The notes under the pieces: generated by a model
What the model was told of the DNA's origin: nothing
Database searches by the model: none
What the model saw: the letters and a program-made list of their open reading frames with translations, nothing else
Shown: one piece after another, positions 10,506 through 24,950 of the stretch
How positions within the stretch are numbered: position 1 is the stretch's first letter
How the letters are laid out: each line of letters starts with the position of its first letter
Program-made: the position numbers and the translations under genes
NCBI RefSeq assembly: GCF_035222375.1
Contig: NW_026946363.1
Location: 5,394,001-5,458,000 of the forward strand
Length of the DNA stretch: 64,000 nt
Origin: Podospora pseudocomata
Taxonomy: Eukaryota; Ascomycota; Sordariomycetes; Sordariales; Podosporaceae
Direction: 5' to 3'

Positions 10506-11677
10506 ATGGCCGACGCCGACAAGCCCATCGCTACCACTAGCGAGAATGTTGTTGAGAAGCCGCGGAGACGCGGATGTGTAGGACACTGCGTCAGATTCTG
10601 GTGGGTGTACTTGATCGTCCTCATCGTTCTTACTGTCATTCTTGTGCCAGTCATGTAAGTGTTTGCCCATTCTCCGTTGCCCACATTCGCGGCGAATTCT
10701 TACTGATTCATCACCCAGTCTCCTGGTCGCCGTTCCCAAGATTGCTCAGTCCAAGCTTGATGACGCCGAGCTCATTATCAACGGCATCACTGTCACCGAT
10801 ACCCAGACCGAGAAGATGACCATGTCTATCGACAGCACCATCAAGAGTGATGGCAAGGTTCACGCCACCATTGAGCCCTTCCTCGGGGTCATGTACCTCG
10901 AGGATATCCCTTCGCACATTCCTTTCGCCAGCATCAACTTCCCCGAGACCACCAGCGAGGCCCTTCAGCAGGTCAAGGTTACCCAGACCCTCGAGATCAA
11001 GGATGTGGATGCCCTGACCACCTTCAACACATGGCTGCTCGCCAACGAGACCCTCAGAGTAACCGTCTTTGGTGAGACTGGTATTCACGTCAAGGGCATC
11101 TCTAGACGCTATCCCGTTACTTTCAAGAAGACCATCGAGATGCCCGGCCTCCAGATGCTTCGGGGCACTTCTGTCAACGAGACCACGATCAACCTCGATC
11201 CCGTGTATAACTTCAACGCAACAACCTGGATTCCCAACCGCTCTCTTGTGTCTTTCGAACTTGTAAGTCTTGACCGAGTCATCTCTACCATCACTTGAGC
11301 ATTTACTCATCCTTCACCAGGGCAATGCCACCTTCCACAACTACCTTGACGGCAAGGAGATTGGTACCGTCTATATTGACAACCTCTTCCTTAAAGCCGG
11401 CGAGGTCACCAAGGCCGACATGCGCGCCACCATTGAGAATGCACCCGTACTTGAGGCCCTCGGAAAGTCTCCCGCTTGCGACAAGGACAATGGATGGCTC
11501 GACTTCGAAATTCGTGGCAAGACCGTCAACAACAAGGGCCAAGACCTTCCCTACTTCGCCGACGCTTTGGCTGCAGACACCCAGACCATTCCTATCGATA
11601 TCGGCGGCACGATTCAGCGGTCTTTGGGTCTCACTATTCCCTGCGGCGGCCTCGACGGCGGTGATCATTCTGATTAA
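10506..11677 (+). CDS. DUF3712-family single-pass membrane protein
   Basis: Exons 10506-10654, 10719-11262 and 11321-11677 give 349 aa. A short basic cytoplasmic N-terminus (KPRRRGCVGHCVRFWW) is followed by one hydrophobic helix at about residues 33-57. The rest is a beta-rich LEA2-like region typical of fungal DUF3712 proteins, with repeated hydrophobic/polar alternation and predicted N-glycosylation sites (NET, NAT). The family is abundant in ascomycetes, and some members act at the vacuole, but this one cannot be assigned. Introns of 64 and 58 bp have GTAAGT donors, and both junctions keep frame exactly. The ATG lies just before the basic segment, and no longer N-terminus is available in frame. 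Confidence 0.82.
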
Positions 11678-12657
11678 GTCGCAGGCCGTCATGAGTCCTG
11701 ATGAGCACCTTGCCATATATCGAAACTTGTAATGACCGGGCGAACGGATGGAATTCTGTGTTAATACCTTTCTGCTTTTTTGTTGATGTTGTTTCTGGGA
11801 GCCGAGATACCACTGTATGGTTTTTTTTGCTGCGATGGAATGAGTAATGTGGAAAAACAAAGATACCAAATGAAAGTTCATGAATTGAACTTGGAGAAGG
11901 GGAGGCTCAGTCTGACTGTAGCTATGGGAAGATAGGGGTCTTGGGGCGGGGTATGTACAGTACTTTTGGATGGGCTGGCTATATATAAGTCGGCAGTCCT
12001 TGTAACACTGCCAGTCGGTGGGCGACACTGACAGACCAACAACATGACGCCTTTTAGGCCTTCAAGATACGCATGCTTCCTATCTTTTACGTGACCATCA
12101 AAGATTTGTCCATCTAAGAACTAATATGGTCTTGCATCAGTTTATATCACCCTGGCTGCTCACGTTATCATTACCTAGGTGTGCAGTAGAGCCGAAGCCA
12201 ACCTTGTAAACTCGCTCTACCTACCTGCCTACCTCCGGACCAAGTCTTCATGCTGAATGGTATCCCTTTCATCATTGACCCCGTCTGATGTTGACGGGAA
12301 TGGGACACTGGCAGGAAGATGATGGTCCTCGTTGCCAGGAAGAAGACATTACCGTTGATAGCCACCGGTTTCATCACAAGTCACCGAGGGTGCCCAAATG
12401 ATATTGCCGCAACCCTTTTACTTTTATCACTCCACAAATTTTCATGGAATTGTTCAGAATAACTGGCCCTGACGGCTAGGATTACGATGACACTTCTGTA
12501 GCCAAGCAGCAGCTCAGGCTCTATTTACATATGCCGGACGTATTTGGCACCTGATCGTGATTTCCATTCCCCGTATATCAATTCCTCAATCTCGCACACC
12601 GATGCTTCTCTTCAGCATACACAACTACCTATCACAATCCTTCATCCCATCACGTCA
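11678..12657. other. Convergent intergenic, DUF3712 / HCNGP-like
   Basis: 980 bp between two convergent genes. Short ORFs only, and moderately AT-rich. Nothing else recognised. Confidence 0.5.
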
Positions 12658-13571
12658 TCAATACCTCCCCTTCCTCTTCCTCCCAAACCGTTCCTCCCCC
12701 GACAGACCCGTCCTCAAATCTGGCAACACCCCACTATCACCCCCCGCCGTTGCTGTCCCAGCGCTCACAAACTCAACCCTCTCCCCCCTCCCCCTCTCCC
12801 TCTCCTTCCTAGTCTTAATCTGAGTCTTCCACAACGCATCCTTGTACGCCCACCCGGGAAACCCCGTCAGCGGATCCCAGAGCTCTTTACTCAGGGTGGT
12901 AGCATACTGCTCCGTTCCTTTCCCTCCGCCATCATCCCCGTCAAAACTCGTCCCGATCCCGGCAAACGTCAGCAGCTGCTCCATCACTGCTGGGTTTCTC
13001 AGGCCGTGGGATTGCGCGATACGTTCGTTGAAGTGAATGTTTTTCTCCCGTTTGAGTTTGAGGAAGTTGTCGAATTTGGCAGTTAGGGAGTTGATTTGTG
13101 GGAGGAGGGTTGGAGAAAGGGGCGGGGAGGGAGGGATGAAGGTGTCGGGATTGGGAGGGAGGGTAAGGCTTTGGATTAGGGCGCGGTTGGTGGAGTAGGG
13201 GGATCGAGGGGGGGGGAAGGGGTCGAGGGGGATGGTCATTTCCATGTCTTCTGGTTCGGGGAGGGTGTTCGATGATGGGAGGGAAGGGCCGAGGGCGGGG
13301 CCTAAGACAGGGCCGAGGGGTGGTGACTGTTTTGATGGCTGGGGCAAGGGTTGAGGTGGTGGTGAGGGTTGTTTGGGTGGGAACGAGGGTGTTTGTTGGG
13401 GCGCATCTTTTACTTCTGGTGCGATGGGTTTGGCTGGTGGTTTTGTGACCTTCAAAAACGCGTGTTAGTGGAAGTATGCATGGTTGCGAGAGTGTAAAAA
13501 CTTACCTGAGGCTCGGGGAGCGGTTGGGCTTCCTCGTCCTCGTCACTGCTTTCGTATACCACCAAACCCAT
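12658..13571 (-). CDS. HCNGP/SAP30BP-like nuclear protein
   Basis: Two exons, 13571-13506 and 13449-12658, separated by a 56-bp intron with a GTAAGT donor; 285 aa. The 22-residue first exon begins MGLVVYESSDEDEE, the acidic N-terminus typical of HCNGP/SAP30-binding proteins. A Pro-rich linker covers about 23-125. The conserved domain spans about 140-245, with FNERIAQSHGLRNPAVME, LLTFAGI, LWDP and FPGWAYKDALWKTQ. The C-terminus is basic (RKRKGRY), consistent with nuclear location. Mammalian SAP30BP acts in transcription and in splicing of short introns; a splicing role would fit a genome full of short introns, but that is inference. It is divergent from the proteasome gene PRE4 across 433 bp. 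Confidence 0.85.
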
Positions 13572-14004
13572 TTTTTGGAGATGATATGCGGCCAATTTCG
13601 TTTAGAAAATATGAGTCTTCGTGTTTGGGAATAATGGAATTGCGGCTCAACTTGATGGTTCTCTTGTATGTTTGAGAAGAAGGGTATCACGTGCAGCCTT
13701 GGCAGATGAAGTTGAACCTGAGCCATCCAGCCTCAGGCTGCCAGCCACCCACCCTTGCCTTGGCAGCGCAGGCCCGCACTGACCAAGCAGCACCCGCCAG
13801 GAAGGCAGCACTTGGACGCGAAGCTACAGGGAGCTCCAGCCCCAATCCAACATCATCGAACAAGCTCCCCGTATCAACCAACCCAACGTAATCACCGACG
13901 ACGAAACAGACTCCCACCGCTCTCGAGAAACGATTCGAAACCCGAATTCATAGCCGCTTCCCAGACCACTGTTGTGTTACTACCCTCGACAACCCACCGC
14001 AGCC
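13572..14004. other. Divergent promoter region, HCNGP-like / PRE4
   Basis: 433 bp between two divergent start codons. It must contain both promoters. No proteasome-associated control element could be identified with confidence, and no coding ORF is supported. Confidence 0.5.
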
Positions 14005-14957
14005 ATGGATCACCGCCCGCAAGCCTGGGGTCGTGTATGTCCCCTCACATCCACCACTGCCAACCACGGCAACAACTAACCTTCCCGTTCTCAAAGCCCA
14101 GAGATGATGTCTACGGCGCCTACGATGCCTCCTACCTCAACAACAGCGGTCCCAGAACCGTCACACAATCACCCGTCGTAACAGGCACCTCGGTCATCGC
14201 AATCAAGTACAAGGACGGCGTCGTTATGGCGGCCGATAACCTGGGTATGTTTCGCCTCCTCAGCCCACCCCAGCAACCGCCCAACTAACATTCCCTCCCC
14301 AAACCAGCCTCCTACGGCTCTCTCGCCCGCTTCACCGACGTCAAGCGCCTCCGCACCTTCCTCGACACAACCGTCATCGGCTTCGGCGGCGACGTTTCCG
14401 ACATGCAGTTCCTCGACCGCCACCTCAAAGAGCTAGCCACCGACGAATCCTACGAGGTGGAACCAACCCTCGACGACCAAGACGACGAAGAATCCTCCTC
14501 TTCCAAACCCGGCCACCTCAACGCAGCCAACCTCTTCAAGTACCTCCAAAAGCTCATGTACCAACGCCGCAACTCGTTCGACCCCCTCTGGAACCAGATC
14601 CTCGTTGCCGGGCTCGACTCGGACTCGAAACCCTTCCTCGCTTCTGTTGACTTGAGGGGAACATCTTTCACTTCCCCGTCGTTGGCTACCGGGTTTGGCG
14701 CGGCGTTGGCTCAGCCCATTATGCGCAAGTACGCTGGCACAGAGGAGGACGCTGCCAAGCTTACGAGGGAGCAGGCGGTGGAGGTGGTCAAGGAGTGCAT
14801 GAAGGTGCTTTTCTACCGTGATGCTAGGTCGCTGGATCGGTATTCCATTGCGGTGGTGAACAAGGATGGGATTGAGCTCAAGGAGGATGAGCAGCTCGAG
14901 AAGCAGAGTTGGGCGTTTGCTGAGCGGATCAAGGGGTATGGTACTCAAACTGTCTAA
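14005..14957 (+). CDS. pre4: 20S proteasome subunit beta-7 (PRE4 / PSMB4 orthologue)
   Basis: Exons 14005-14034, 14097-14244 and 14308-14957 give 275 aa. The beta-subunit core begins in TQSPVVTGTSVIAIKYKDG and continues MAADNLASYGSLARFTDVKR, closely matching PRE4 orthologues; the last two words join only across the second intron. Beta-7 is a non-catalytic ring subunit. A long acidic insert (about 110-130, rich in Asp, Glu and Ser) sits between the GGDVSDMQ segment and the LQKLMYQRRNSFDPLWN segment. The first exon encodes only ten residues, and the acceptor used after it (AAAG) is unusual, so the start has slightly less support. It works with RPT4, also in this window, in the 26S proteasome. 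Confidence 0.92.
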
Positions 14958-15462
14958 GGCTTGGGCTTGGGCTGTAGCAATGATGGGAGCATGGGTTCTT
15001 AGAAATGGATGGGCAAGTCTTCGCCTTGTACTATCAGCAAGCATGTGCAAACGAATGAATGATTCTGAGCAAAAAGTAGCTTGTGCCAGCATGGCTCACC
15101 GGTTCAAGTTACGACTAACCTTGCATCACGAGAAATGTTCAGATTTGCTCTCCAATTTGCTGTTCATGTCTCTTTATTTCGACTCGCTTTCCTAGATATG
15201 TATACCACTATCTTGTAAATCCCTAACAAAAAATCGACATGGGGCGAAAATAACACAAAAATACGCTTTCTTTGGCACGCCAAAACCAGTGCAGACGACA
15301 AGTCTTTGAAAAGCATCGGTGTACCACCCACACCTGATATCCTTTTTTTGGGTACCCCCCCTTTCTGCCCAATGCCAGTTGGCTTGGGAAATTAACAGAC
15401 GGTAGCATCCGTATTCTTACACACATACAACTCCACCCCCAGTGCCGGCTGCTGCCAACACT
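14958..15462. other. Convergent intergenic, PRE4 / GFA1
   Basis: 505 bp of 3' untranslated sequence between two convergent genes. No gene or repeat seen. Confidence 0.55.
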
Positions 15463-17925
<2,463 letters not shown>

Positions 17926-20900
17926 TGTCACCGACTGCCAGCAAAACGAGGGGATCGAAAGTAAAAACCGGAAATTGCGAAGATGAGAATGCGCGGGGTG
18001 AGCGAGTGGGTATCACGGGATGGTGCTTTCACAAGCCTCCAAAGCTAAAAGCAAGAACAGGTGAGTCGAGATGATGATGGGAAGGGGAATGGAGTCAGGA
18101 AGGCCACCTGTATCTGCAGCCTCTGGGGAGCTTGACTTTATGGCTGGCCCTCTGGCACCGAACTGGCGCGAGGAATGCTGCAGGGTGTTTGGAGTGGGGC
18201 AGCTAGCGGCCGGAGTCAACTGGGAACAGGGGTTGTGCTGGGCGCAGCATCTGCCATTGACCACCGTCGTCACTGCCCACCTCTCGTTTGACCTTAGCCC
18301 GTCGTGTTCACCTGTTTTGCTTTCTTTGGAATAATGGAATACCACTTGGAAGCGCAGTTACCCGGCCCTTCCTAACACCCTCGCTTTATCCAATTCGCCC
18401 GCCCTGAAATCCCGATCGACACACTGCAGAAAGAGGCACTATGTGTTGCACTTCAGGTTTCTTGTTCGCTGACAGCGCCGCTGTCAACAGGGGATCCAAG
18501 AGCTCCCACCGACGGAGGCGTCTCGGCGGCACCCTGAGTCCTGACCACAAGGCCTCATTCCCCGCGCACCCCCCCCCTCCCCCCCCCCATCCCCCAACTG
18601 CCTGCTCTGCTCCTCGCCGTCTGATATCAAAACAAACCAGGCGTTTGTTTGTGTCGCTCGTAATCTTTCACAACACTTGGACTAAGTTCTGGATGTCTCA
18701 CGGGTGCCTCAACTTTTACAAGAGGAAGGGGTGACCAAAAGCAACGACATCATTCCAATGCAACTGTTCTCCGAGACGGTCTCAGAGTTGGACAGGAAGG
18801 AAAGCAACAGCCTTCCCATTGGAGAAGACGAGGAGCCGCCAGCGGGCTGCATACTCTTGTCAGCTCATCGCTCATCTTCAACTCCGATCATCACAGCACC
18901 GCTTGCTAGTCAGCTTGCCGCTTGTCGGTCCAACACTTTGGCTTTTGGTGCTATCTAGCCTCAGCAGTAAGCTCGTCCCGTCAGATCGAGGCGGTTGCTC
19001 TTAACGCCCTTTTGCGAGTCGACTGGTCTTGTCTCGGCAGTCGACCCTCTCAACTTGTTGTTTCTCGGCAACCTGCCATCGTTGTACGCTCGCTTTTCGG
19101 CGCCAAGAACGCTGCTGCTTGAGCTTGTCGTCTCACCGCCACCCGAATCCTGACATAACGGCTTCGGGCCCCTCAAATAGAGCAACGATGTGTCAATACA
19201 GTTCCGACAGGAGACACTCCGACCCTCTGCCCAGCAATACACGTATCGTCTGTTCTTCGTGCCCAGCGCCGACAATCCGGAAGGGGCAGCCACTCGGATC
19301 GGTATACAATTTGCTCCAGGGTCCCTCAATGGCAACAGTGGAGCATCTTCGTATCACGACGGGCCAAGCTGTTCCCCCGTGGACGAGTGGATATAACCTC
19401 TGGTGCTTCGAGGCAGAAATATAACACAACATACAATCTCGTGGCTCTAGCGGTCCCCCAATTCTCTAGCTGCGTCCCTGTGCACAGCAGTTGGGTGTTG
19501 TCATACCAAACCCTCTCGTTCATCTGCCCTATCGCTGTGCCTGTGAACATGACGTCTGTTTCCAGGTTCTCCGCCAATTGCCCATGGACATGGCATCCGG
19601 CTACGCTAGGCCAGGAACCGCCTAGAAAGACCAGAGAATGGTTCTGAATGCAACCCTTCCAACCAAGAAGCTTCCAAGATGATCGCCTCCCAGGTCCGGC
19701 ACTGATTACCGGGAATGGAATGACTATCATCAATCAAAACAAGCAGAAACCGCATCAAAAAAAGGGGGGCCAAAAGAGGTGAGATCGCGTAGCCCGCTTT
19801 TTGAGGCTGTGAACTGGTTCTCACACCCTGGTTTGTTGGAACAAAGGGATGGGTCTCTTCTCTCTCCCACAGGCGCCCCCCCCCCCTGGGTTTTGCGATT
19901 TCTATTCTTAGAAATACCTAATCTTGCTGGGTCCCTGGCGTGGGGCTTAAACCTCCCAACTGCCGGACACGATCATCTTGTCCCCTGTGGACGGTATCGT
20001 AACGACAAACGGCTTGGTGGGGGTGGAGGGGGGAAGAGAGAAGAGAGGGAACCAGGTGCAAAAAAGTGCTGCGATGCAATCGGGCCGCCCATACGCAATA
20101 CGAGGAAACAATTGCCCCCTTTTTCTATGTTTATTTATGCGATATCGTCACGGGCCACTGTCAGTGATATGATGATGATGATGAGCAGTCGGATGCCTTG
20201 TCGCATCGGCTCGGACACTTGCCTCGGAATTCCTTCCGAACATACGGAGCACGGGACAACCGAATGCGTTGGGTGTTGAGAACAATGCTGATGGAAAATA
20301 GGAGACAGCGTCACCGACCAAAAAAGATGTCTTGACATCAATGTGGTCCGTTGGTCCTTTCGATGTCCTTCCATTGACCGTCAACCAACACACCTCCTGT
20401 CCTGTCAAGACCTTGTGTTCAGAATCCTTCCCATGCAAATGCATGTCAACAAGAGCGCTTCCTGCAGAAAGAATGATGCGAGCAACTGTCTGCTCTCTGA
20501 GACCGAGGTGAACCGACCGGATCCAATGAATGCGAAATCCTTCAGCCCTATCAGCCTTATACGGCATGCTCTTTTGATGAATCGGACTTCCAACGCGCCA
20601 GACTCTGCATACTGTTATCTCCAAAGGCGTCTTCGTTGCTTTCTCTGAAGGTGTTATATGCCATACCTGCATCAAGGCTTCTCATAGGCTTCCATCCAGG
20701 ACACGAGGAGCGCGAAGGGCACCAACAACCAACAAGAGTAAACACAAGATGTGATTGGTCACTGGAAACAATTCCAAATACATCGTCATCATAATATCTT
20801 TGCTACCGGTGCATAGTATTACAGTAAAAGTAGTTTCAGTGTGCTCAAAACGCTTGGCATGAATTCATGCGCTCTATCCGCGTCTTCCTGTAATGTGATT

Positions 20901-20947
20901 CGTCATTATCTAACCCCCTTTCGCTCATCACCAACACCAAACCGTCT
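17926..20947. other. Intergenic, 3.0 kb, GFA1 to RPT4
   Basis: Unusually long gap for this gene-dense part. It holds the GFA1 promoter and 5' UTR, C-rich simple tracts near 18570-18596 and 19868-19881, and a short GAT repeat near 20168-20180. ORFs up to 175 codons (20148-20675, -) have no domain. A long regulatory region or an unrecognised non-coding RNA is possible but not supported. Confidence 0.5.
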
Positions 20948-22330
20948 CTACAACTTCTGGTACTCAAGCTTGCCCTCCAGCTTCTTCGACTCAGCCACCT
21001 TGCGAACTGCCTTGTTGAAGTCATCCTGATTAATCGCATCTCTGTCGGCCTTGATGGCGAAGAGGCCGCTAGGAAGAGAAGGTCAGCATGGTAGTCTTTC
21101 AGTGTTTGTTCCTGTTGGTAGACTTACGCCTCGGTAACCACGTTTCGCAAATCGGCACCGTTCAGCCCATCGCTCATCTTCACCACGCTCTCAAAGTCAA
21201 TCTCCCCTTCCTTGGCCACGCCCGCGGCGTGAATCTTGAGAATCTCCAGACGTCCAACCTCATTGGGGAGGGGAATCTCAATCTTGCGGTCTAGACGCCC
21301 GGCACGTAGCAGCGCAGGGTCGAGTGTGTCAGGTCGGTTCGTGGCCATGATGATCTTGGTTTTCCCGAGATAGTCGAAACCGTCGAGCTGGTTGAGCAGC
21401 TCCATCAACGTCCGCTGGATTTCACGATCGGCACTAGTACCTTCGCTGAACCGGCGGCCACCGATGGCGTCGATTTCGTCCATGAAGATAATGCAGGGTT
21501 CGTGCTCCTTTGCGTATCCGAACATTTCGCGGATCAACCTGGCAGACTCGCCAATGTATTTGTCGACGATAGCTGATGCAACGACTGTGGAGGTGATTGC
21601 GTGTTAGTAAACTTGTCGTCCAAAATGGAGCATGCCGATCACCTACCCTTTAGAAAATTCGTCTCCAGACTACTAGCAACTGCTCGGGCAAGTAAGGTCT
21701 TGCCGGTACCTGGTGGACCGTACAGAAGCACGCCTTTGGGTGGCTTGATACCTACTCGCAGGAACAACTCTGGGTTCTTGAGCGGAAGCTCAATGACTTC
21801 TCTGAGCTCGCGAATCTGGTCGTTGAGACCACCAATTCCGCCGAAGCTGACCTGGCCCGGATCTTCCAAAGACATGTTGTAGACGAGGGGGTCAACCTCG
21901 CGGGGAAGCATGCGCATGATGGTGAGTGTCGTCATATCAAGCGCCACACGGGTTCCTTGCTTGAGCTTCGCTTTGTCGACCTTGGAGCGGCAACCGACGA
22001 CGTAACGAGGACCTGACGAGGCCTTAACAATGACTGCAAGAGGTTGGAATGTTAGCGGTGTGGTTGCGGGAAGTCAAATAACCATGAGCAGAGGGAAATG
22101 GACCGGAGGACGAAAAACATACACCTCTCCTCGTCAAGCTGCTTCAGTACCTCGCCAATAATCTGCCCGACACTTTGTAACGCCTTGATGTGATCCTCTG
22201 TGTTGTCAAAGTCCTTCTGAAGACCCTTGATTTCGAGCCGGAGGTTCTTGAGCTTGGTTTCCCACTCTCGCGACTCAATCAACTTCTTCTTGAAGCTGGC
22301 GAGAGCATGCTCGCGCTCCTGGTCCGACAT
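20948..22330 (-). CDS. rpt4: 26S proteasome regulatory ATPase RPT4 (PSMC6, subunit 10B)
   Basis: Four exons: 22330-22123, 22033-21647, 21584-21128, 21068-20948; 390 aa, the usual family length. The N-terminal coiled coil (about 5-65) is followed by the OB domain with [16 protein letters not shown]. The AAA+ module has Walker A GPPGTGKT (175-182), Walker B IIFMDE (230-235), the pore loop region around DKYIGE, and a second region of homology ending [18 protein letters not shown] with arginine fingers. The C-terminus reads [14 protein letters not shown]4 helps unfold and translocate ubiquitylated substrates into the 20S core. Introns are 89, 62 and 59 bp with GTATGT, GTAGGT and GTAAGT donors, and all junctions keep frame. 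Sequence identity to RPT4 is clearer than to other RPT paralogues. Confidence 0.95.
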
Positions 22331-22761
22331 GATGGCGGCGTAGATATGGTAGCTGTTTCGATGGTTGTGAAGGGCTGGATCTTGTGGCTTGATGTTTAAA
22401 GTCGCAGCGGTGTTTGCGATTTGGATCTTTCGGTGAAAGAAAGGACGTTGTTGAAGGAATCGTGGTTGTCAGGCTGGGGTTGAATAGCGGCTTTCCAGCT
22501 CCAGTTGCGATGCGTGTGCCACTCTGGGAGCTTATTCGTAGCTCTTGTTGCCTTGCCAGAGTGGGTCTGCCGCCCAAGTTGCTAGCCGCACGGGGCGAGC
22601 TGTGGCTGGTGCGACAAGGGTAGTTGAGGCTGATGTGACATTCAGCCAATAGGAAGCCGGCAATATTTCCCGATCCATCTGATGAAGTCACCAACCATCC
22701 CCAATTGTCTCGCGAAAGTACATGGTTCAATTACTGTCATAACCCTCTGCTCCGTATTCTG
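22331..22761. other. Intergenic, RPT4 promoter region
   Basis: 431 bp between the start of RPT4 and the stop of the next minus-strand gene. It holds the RPT4 promoter. No distinct element or coding ORF is supported. Confidence 0.5.
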
Positions 22762-24436
22762 TTACACGTCTCCTTTGAAAAAGAGAGATAAAAAGTGCTT
22801 TTCTCCAAGAGCTGACTCAAGTATCTCTTTGCAGCAAGCGAAATCCCTCTCCGTTTCGGCGCCTCCAGCCTTCAGGGTGTCATACGCTGTTTGGAGGGGG
22901 AGGACAATAGATGTTGGTCCAAAGAGCTTCATCTTGTCTTGCATCAAATACTTGGTGCTCCGGCATATGAGCATCGACATCCGCCTGGTTTCTTGAGAGA
23001 TCATCCCTCGCGATATATGAGCAAAGGGACGCAGGTCTGGAAATAAGCCCACAATCTTCCCGACACATGTCAAGCAAATCACATTGAATGCCCAGCAATG
23101 CGTCAGGCCGTTAGCTGTTGTGAGGCTGTCAAACCAGATGCAGTCTCCATCATACCAGAAACGAGGGGCCTCGGGAGTGGCCTGGAAGCTTGTTTCCCAC
23201 AGCGCAAGTCGGTCAAGCAATGCTTCGAGCTCCGTCAATAGCCTGTCAGCAGTCGTGATTCCAGCCTCCTGGCTCATTCTTTCGATGATGCCCGGAATAA
23301 CAGTTGCTTCGTTCATCAATGCTTGCATTGGCGAAGGAATGATCTCTTGGAAAGGAGCTGTTTGCCACTCTTTTGAGGCAAGGAAAGATGCCTTTCTCGA
23401 CTGGATCTTCAGTACAATCTTAACAACATCGACATCGGTCAGCTACACATCGACCGAGACACACATCGAACAAGACGGAAGATCTCTGATGCTTACCAAT
23501 GCCGGTCTTGCCCCGACAAATAGCCTGTGGGCGATGCCTGATGCGTAAAACTGTGGCTCCCGCGTCTGCATCAACTCCCCAAGTCCCTCTAAATGAGCGG
23601 TCCAGCTTTCAAGGCTTGTTGGCAACACAAGCTCAGCAAAGAGCAAGCACATTACAGCAGCCATTAGCTGAACCAACGACGACTTGTTGGGGATCTTGAG
23701 CGAGTCGTTGACGGATCGTAACGCTACGCTATATGCTTCAAGCGCCGTCGCCATGGGGATCTTGCGTTGCGTCTCGCACACGAGTATGGAGAAAGCAAAG
23801 GCTTTGATGGCGGCATTCAAAGCTGTGTTGTTACCAGCTTTGACGAGATCTGGTAGTAGTTCTGCCCACGCCCCTTTACGAGTCAATTAGCCCTTGTCTT
23901 TCCATGACGCCTGAGAGCAGACACTTTGAAGGGGGAAATCGAGCCCCTTGACTTTTGAAGCCTCAAGCTATACGTACCGCATATTCGAGGAGTAGACGCA
24001 CTGACGCCTCTTTGAATCGCCGCAACATCAGTACCTGGAACATATCCCTGGATGATGATTTCTATCAGCTTGTCAAGCGGTAGGTCTTCGTGGTAAAGCG
24101 ACCTGAGACTCCCATTCGGCTCATGCGTTTTCCGGTTCAAGAGTATGCCTGGAAGCTGAGAGGGGGGATGCTTGGTTACGCCAGGGTGACCAGACACTCT
24201 AGCAAGTATCGGCTTTGTCTGAATGTTAGATGGAGCGAACTGAGAGATGAATATCCAATCCGGTGGATATCCGGGGCAGGTGATGTTGCGGAGGAGACAT
24301 TGGCCACATGAAGGCTTTCTCCCGTCACACTAAACGCGCCTCGTCAGCAATGTGGAAGGTAGGTACAATCGGATTCCCGTACACTGATCTTCTTCTGCCT
24401 GCAGATTTGACATGTCGTCCTCTGTCGAATCTTCAT
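22762..24436 (-). CDS. Zn2Cys6 (Gal4-type) transcription factor with fungal TF domain 2
   Basis: Exons 24436-24383, 24329-23978, 23873-23497 and 23442-22762 give 487 aa. The binuclear zinc cluster is perfect once the first 53-bp intron is removed: Cys9-x2-Cys12-x6-Cys19-x6-Cys26-x2-Cys29-x6-Cys36, with CRQKK after the second Cys. The remainder resembles the 'fungal-specific transcription factor domain 2' type, with the helical hallmark FLASKEWQ near 270 and the central GL...M motif (HLEGLGELMQTREPQFY). The four-exon model keeps frame at each junction; the third intron is 54 bp. It is divergent from the MBL-fold hydrolase, so regulating that neighbour is an attractive guess, but no target is known. 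DNA binding is inferred from the family. Confidence 0.86.
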
Positions 24437-24950
24437 CCTGGGTGCTGACACAGCAAGTGATGTTCAAGGCTTGGCGGGTTATGTTTCCAGGAAGGGAATA
24501 GCAACATCAGATGTGAGGGTCGCGGGGCTCCATACTTTATGTACTCCAACTCACCAAGTCTGGGTATACCCCTCGGCGTCATGATCTGGATTTGTACAAC
24601 TCTCGCATTTCCCCGTGGGATTGATGTTTGTCGTTGCCATCTCTCCTGCGCTAAGTCAAATCGGGAGTCATTAATCGCCAAGACCGGCGCATGGATCACA
24701 AAGCGGGGGTTAGCAACCCCCCCTGTAAAGCTTATCCTGAGTGCATCGACATCAGGCCCTTGCGATGAACCGCAGAGATCTGGGGGGTTCGAATGGAGAG
24801 CGTTGCTCTCCGTCATAGGGAACTCGTGTATATAAGACAATGAAATTTCTCCAGAATTTATCTCGACAAACCATTCCGTCCCTTCAATCTCCCAGCGCCT
24901 GTCACTCCTGAACCTCTGCATTTGACTTACACTTGTGAACCTCTCAAATC
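24437..24950. other. Divergent intergenic, Zn2Cys6 factor / MBL hydrolase
   Basis: 514 bp between two divergent start codons. A minus-strand ORF (24433-24921) runs through it but shows no domain and is treated as chance. No clear CGG-N-CCG repeat, the usual Zn2Cys6 target, was found by eye. Confidence 0.45.

Noticed and set aside
20148-20675. 175-codon minus-strand ORF
   Set aside because: No recognisable domain, splice structure or coding bias; ends in a His run from the GAT repeat.
24770-24800. GGTTCGAATGG, a tRNA B-box-like word
   Set aside because: No cloverleaf can be formed around it.
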